Shown: positions 63,511 to 64,000 of the stretch, piece after piece
Layout of the letters: each line of letters opens with the position of its first letter
Position numbering within the stretch: position 1 is the first letter of the stretch
NCBI GenBank assembly: GCA_024362935.1
Contig: JANCRA010000019.1
Location: 15,062,501-15,126,500, forward strand
Direction of reading: 5' to 3'
Length of the DNA stretch: 64,000 nucleotides
DNA from: Setophaga petechia
Lineage: Eukaryota; Chordata; Aves; Passeriformes; Parulidae
Notes under the pieces: generated by a model
What the model saw: only the letters and a program-made list of their open reading frames with translations
What the model was told of the DNA's origin: nothing
The model's database searches: none
Translations under genes and position numbers: made by a program

Positions 63511-63584
63511 AAACACTAGGGACTCCATGTTCTCGTGGTCACTAAGCTGCCAGTGACCACAAAAACATGGAGTTCCTAGTGTTT
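63511..63584. other. Near-perfect hairpin, 33-bp arms and 8-nt loop
   Basis: The left arm 63511-63543 and the right arm 63552-63584 are inverted copies matching at 30 of 33 positions. The loop is AAGCTGCC (63544-63551). All three mismatches are transitions; read as plus-strand RNA one is a G:U pair and two are C:A, and on the minus strand two become G:U. Stem and loop size fit a pri-miRNA hairpin, which usually has a stem near 35 bp. AGAAAA occurs on both sides (63507-63512, overlapping the left arm, and 63586-63591), so a tiny palindromic insertion is an alternative. No known miRNA is recognised and transcription is untested. Confidence 0.85.
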
Positions 63585-64000
63585 CAGAAAACTGAACTGG
63601 GATAGAAGGCTTTCATTTCAGGATAAGCATATAATACTACTGCAATGTGCTGCGTGAATAGTTAAACAGGTAAATTGCAAGCTCAGGAAATCTGCCCAAA
63701 TAATCCATTTTATAGAACTAAATATGACTACAACCTGTGATCTCAATGAGGGGAAAACCTGCAATACATTCCATGTGGAATCAATGGTTACCACACTGTG
63801 AGTTTATTAAACATCTTGCCACAATGTCAGTGATTTGAAAATGCAAACAAAACATGGAGATGCCACTCATACTGAAGAAAAACTATGTTCATGGGTGTCT
63901 CCAGAAAAAAATGATGGTTATTTTGATGCAAAGCAAGGAACATTCTAGGTTAGGACCTCAAACTTTGTCATAATTTTACTTTATATTCTCTGTTGATCTA
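63585..64000. other. Unique AT-rich non-coding sequence
   Basis: No gene or repeat is visible to the end of the window. Confidence 0.45.

Overview
This window looks like nuclear DNA from a songbird (order Passeriformes), probably an intron or gene desert. The signs are AT-rich, CpG-poor sequence, 5'-truncated CR1 LINE copies on both strands (the dominant avian retroposon), two SINEs with a tRNA-Ile-like head and a CR1-like tail (the TguSINE1 family known from passerines), and two adjacent LTRs of endogenous-retrovirus type that resemble songbird LTR families. These family names come from recognising the sequence; no database search was run.

I find no protein-coding gene I can defend. Open reading frames are mostly 60 to 135 codons, uninterrupted only by chance, overlapping on both strands, and unlike any protein I recognise. 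The exceptions are decayed CR1 ORF2 fragments. The longest frame (308 codons, 42674-43600) is an accident of a stop-poor, pyrimidine-rich strand inside an LTR. I see no functional tRNA, rRNA or snRNA gene, no CRISPR array and nothing prokaryotic.

Layout. 1-1.2 kb is unique; 1.2-1.9 kb is a CR1 reverse-transcriptase fragment. 3.6 kb holds a SINE, 5.4-5.7 kb a minus-strand CR1, then a 16-bp repeat and a (CCAAA)n tract. 12-18.5 kb holds four plus-strand CR1 tails and a second (CCAAA)n tract. 18.5-35.4 kb is almost free of recognisable repeats, with a 28-nt T run, an (AACC)n/(AAC)n tract and a predicted CTCF site. 35.4-36.3 kb is the longest CR1, carrying a 47-bp foreign patch. 41.6-43.5 kb is a mobile-element cluster: a minus-strand SINE and two minus-strand LTRs. 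43.5-64 kb is mostly unique apart from one old CR1 tail at 60.9 kb.

The most notable unexplained structures are a near-perfect 33-bp-arm hairpin of pri-miRNA-like size at 63511-63584, the 47-bp segment shared between the CR1 at 35.5 kb and unique sequence 1.55 kb downstream, an inverted-copy insertion inside the SINE at 41.6 kb, a 24-bp perfect palindrome at 2441, and a 13-of-14 match to the CTCF consensus at 30631. No new gene system is evident. Several unique stretches look enhancer-like by motif content, but this cannot be tested from one sequence.
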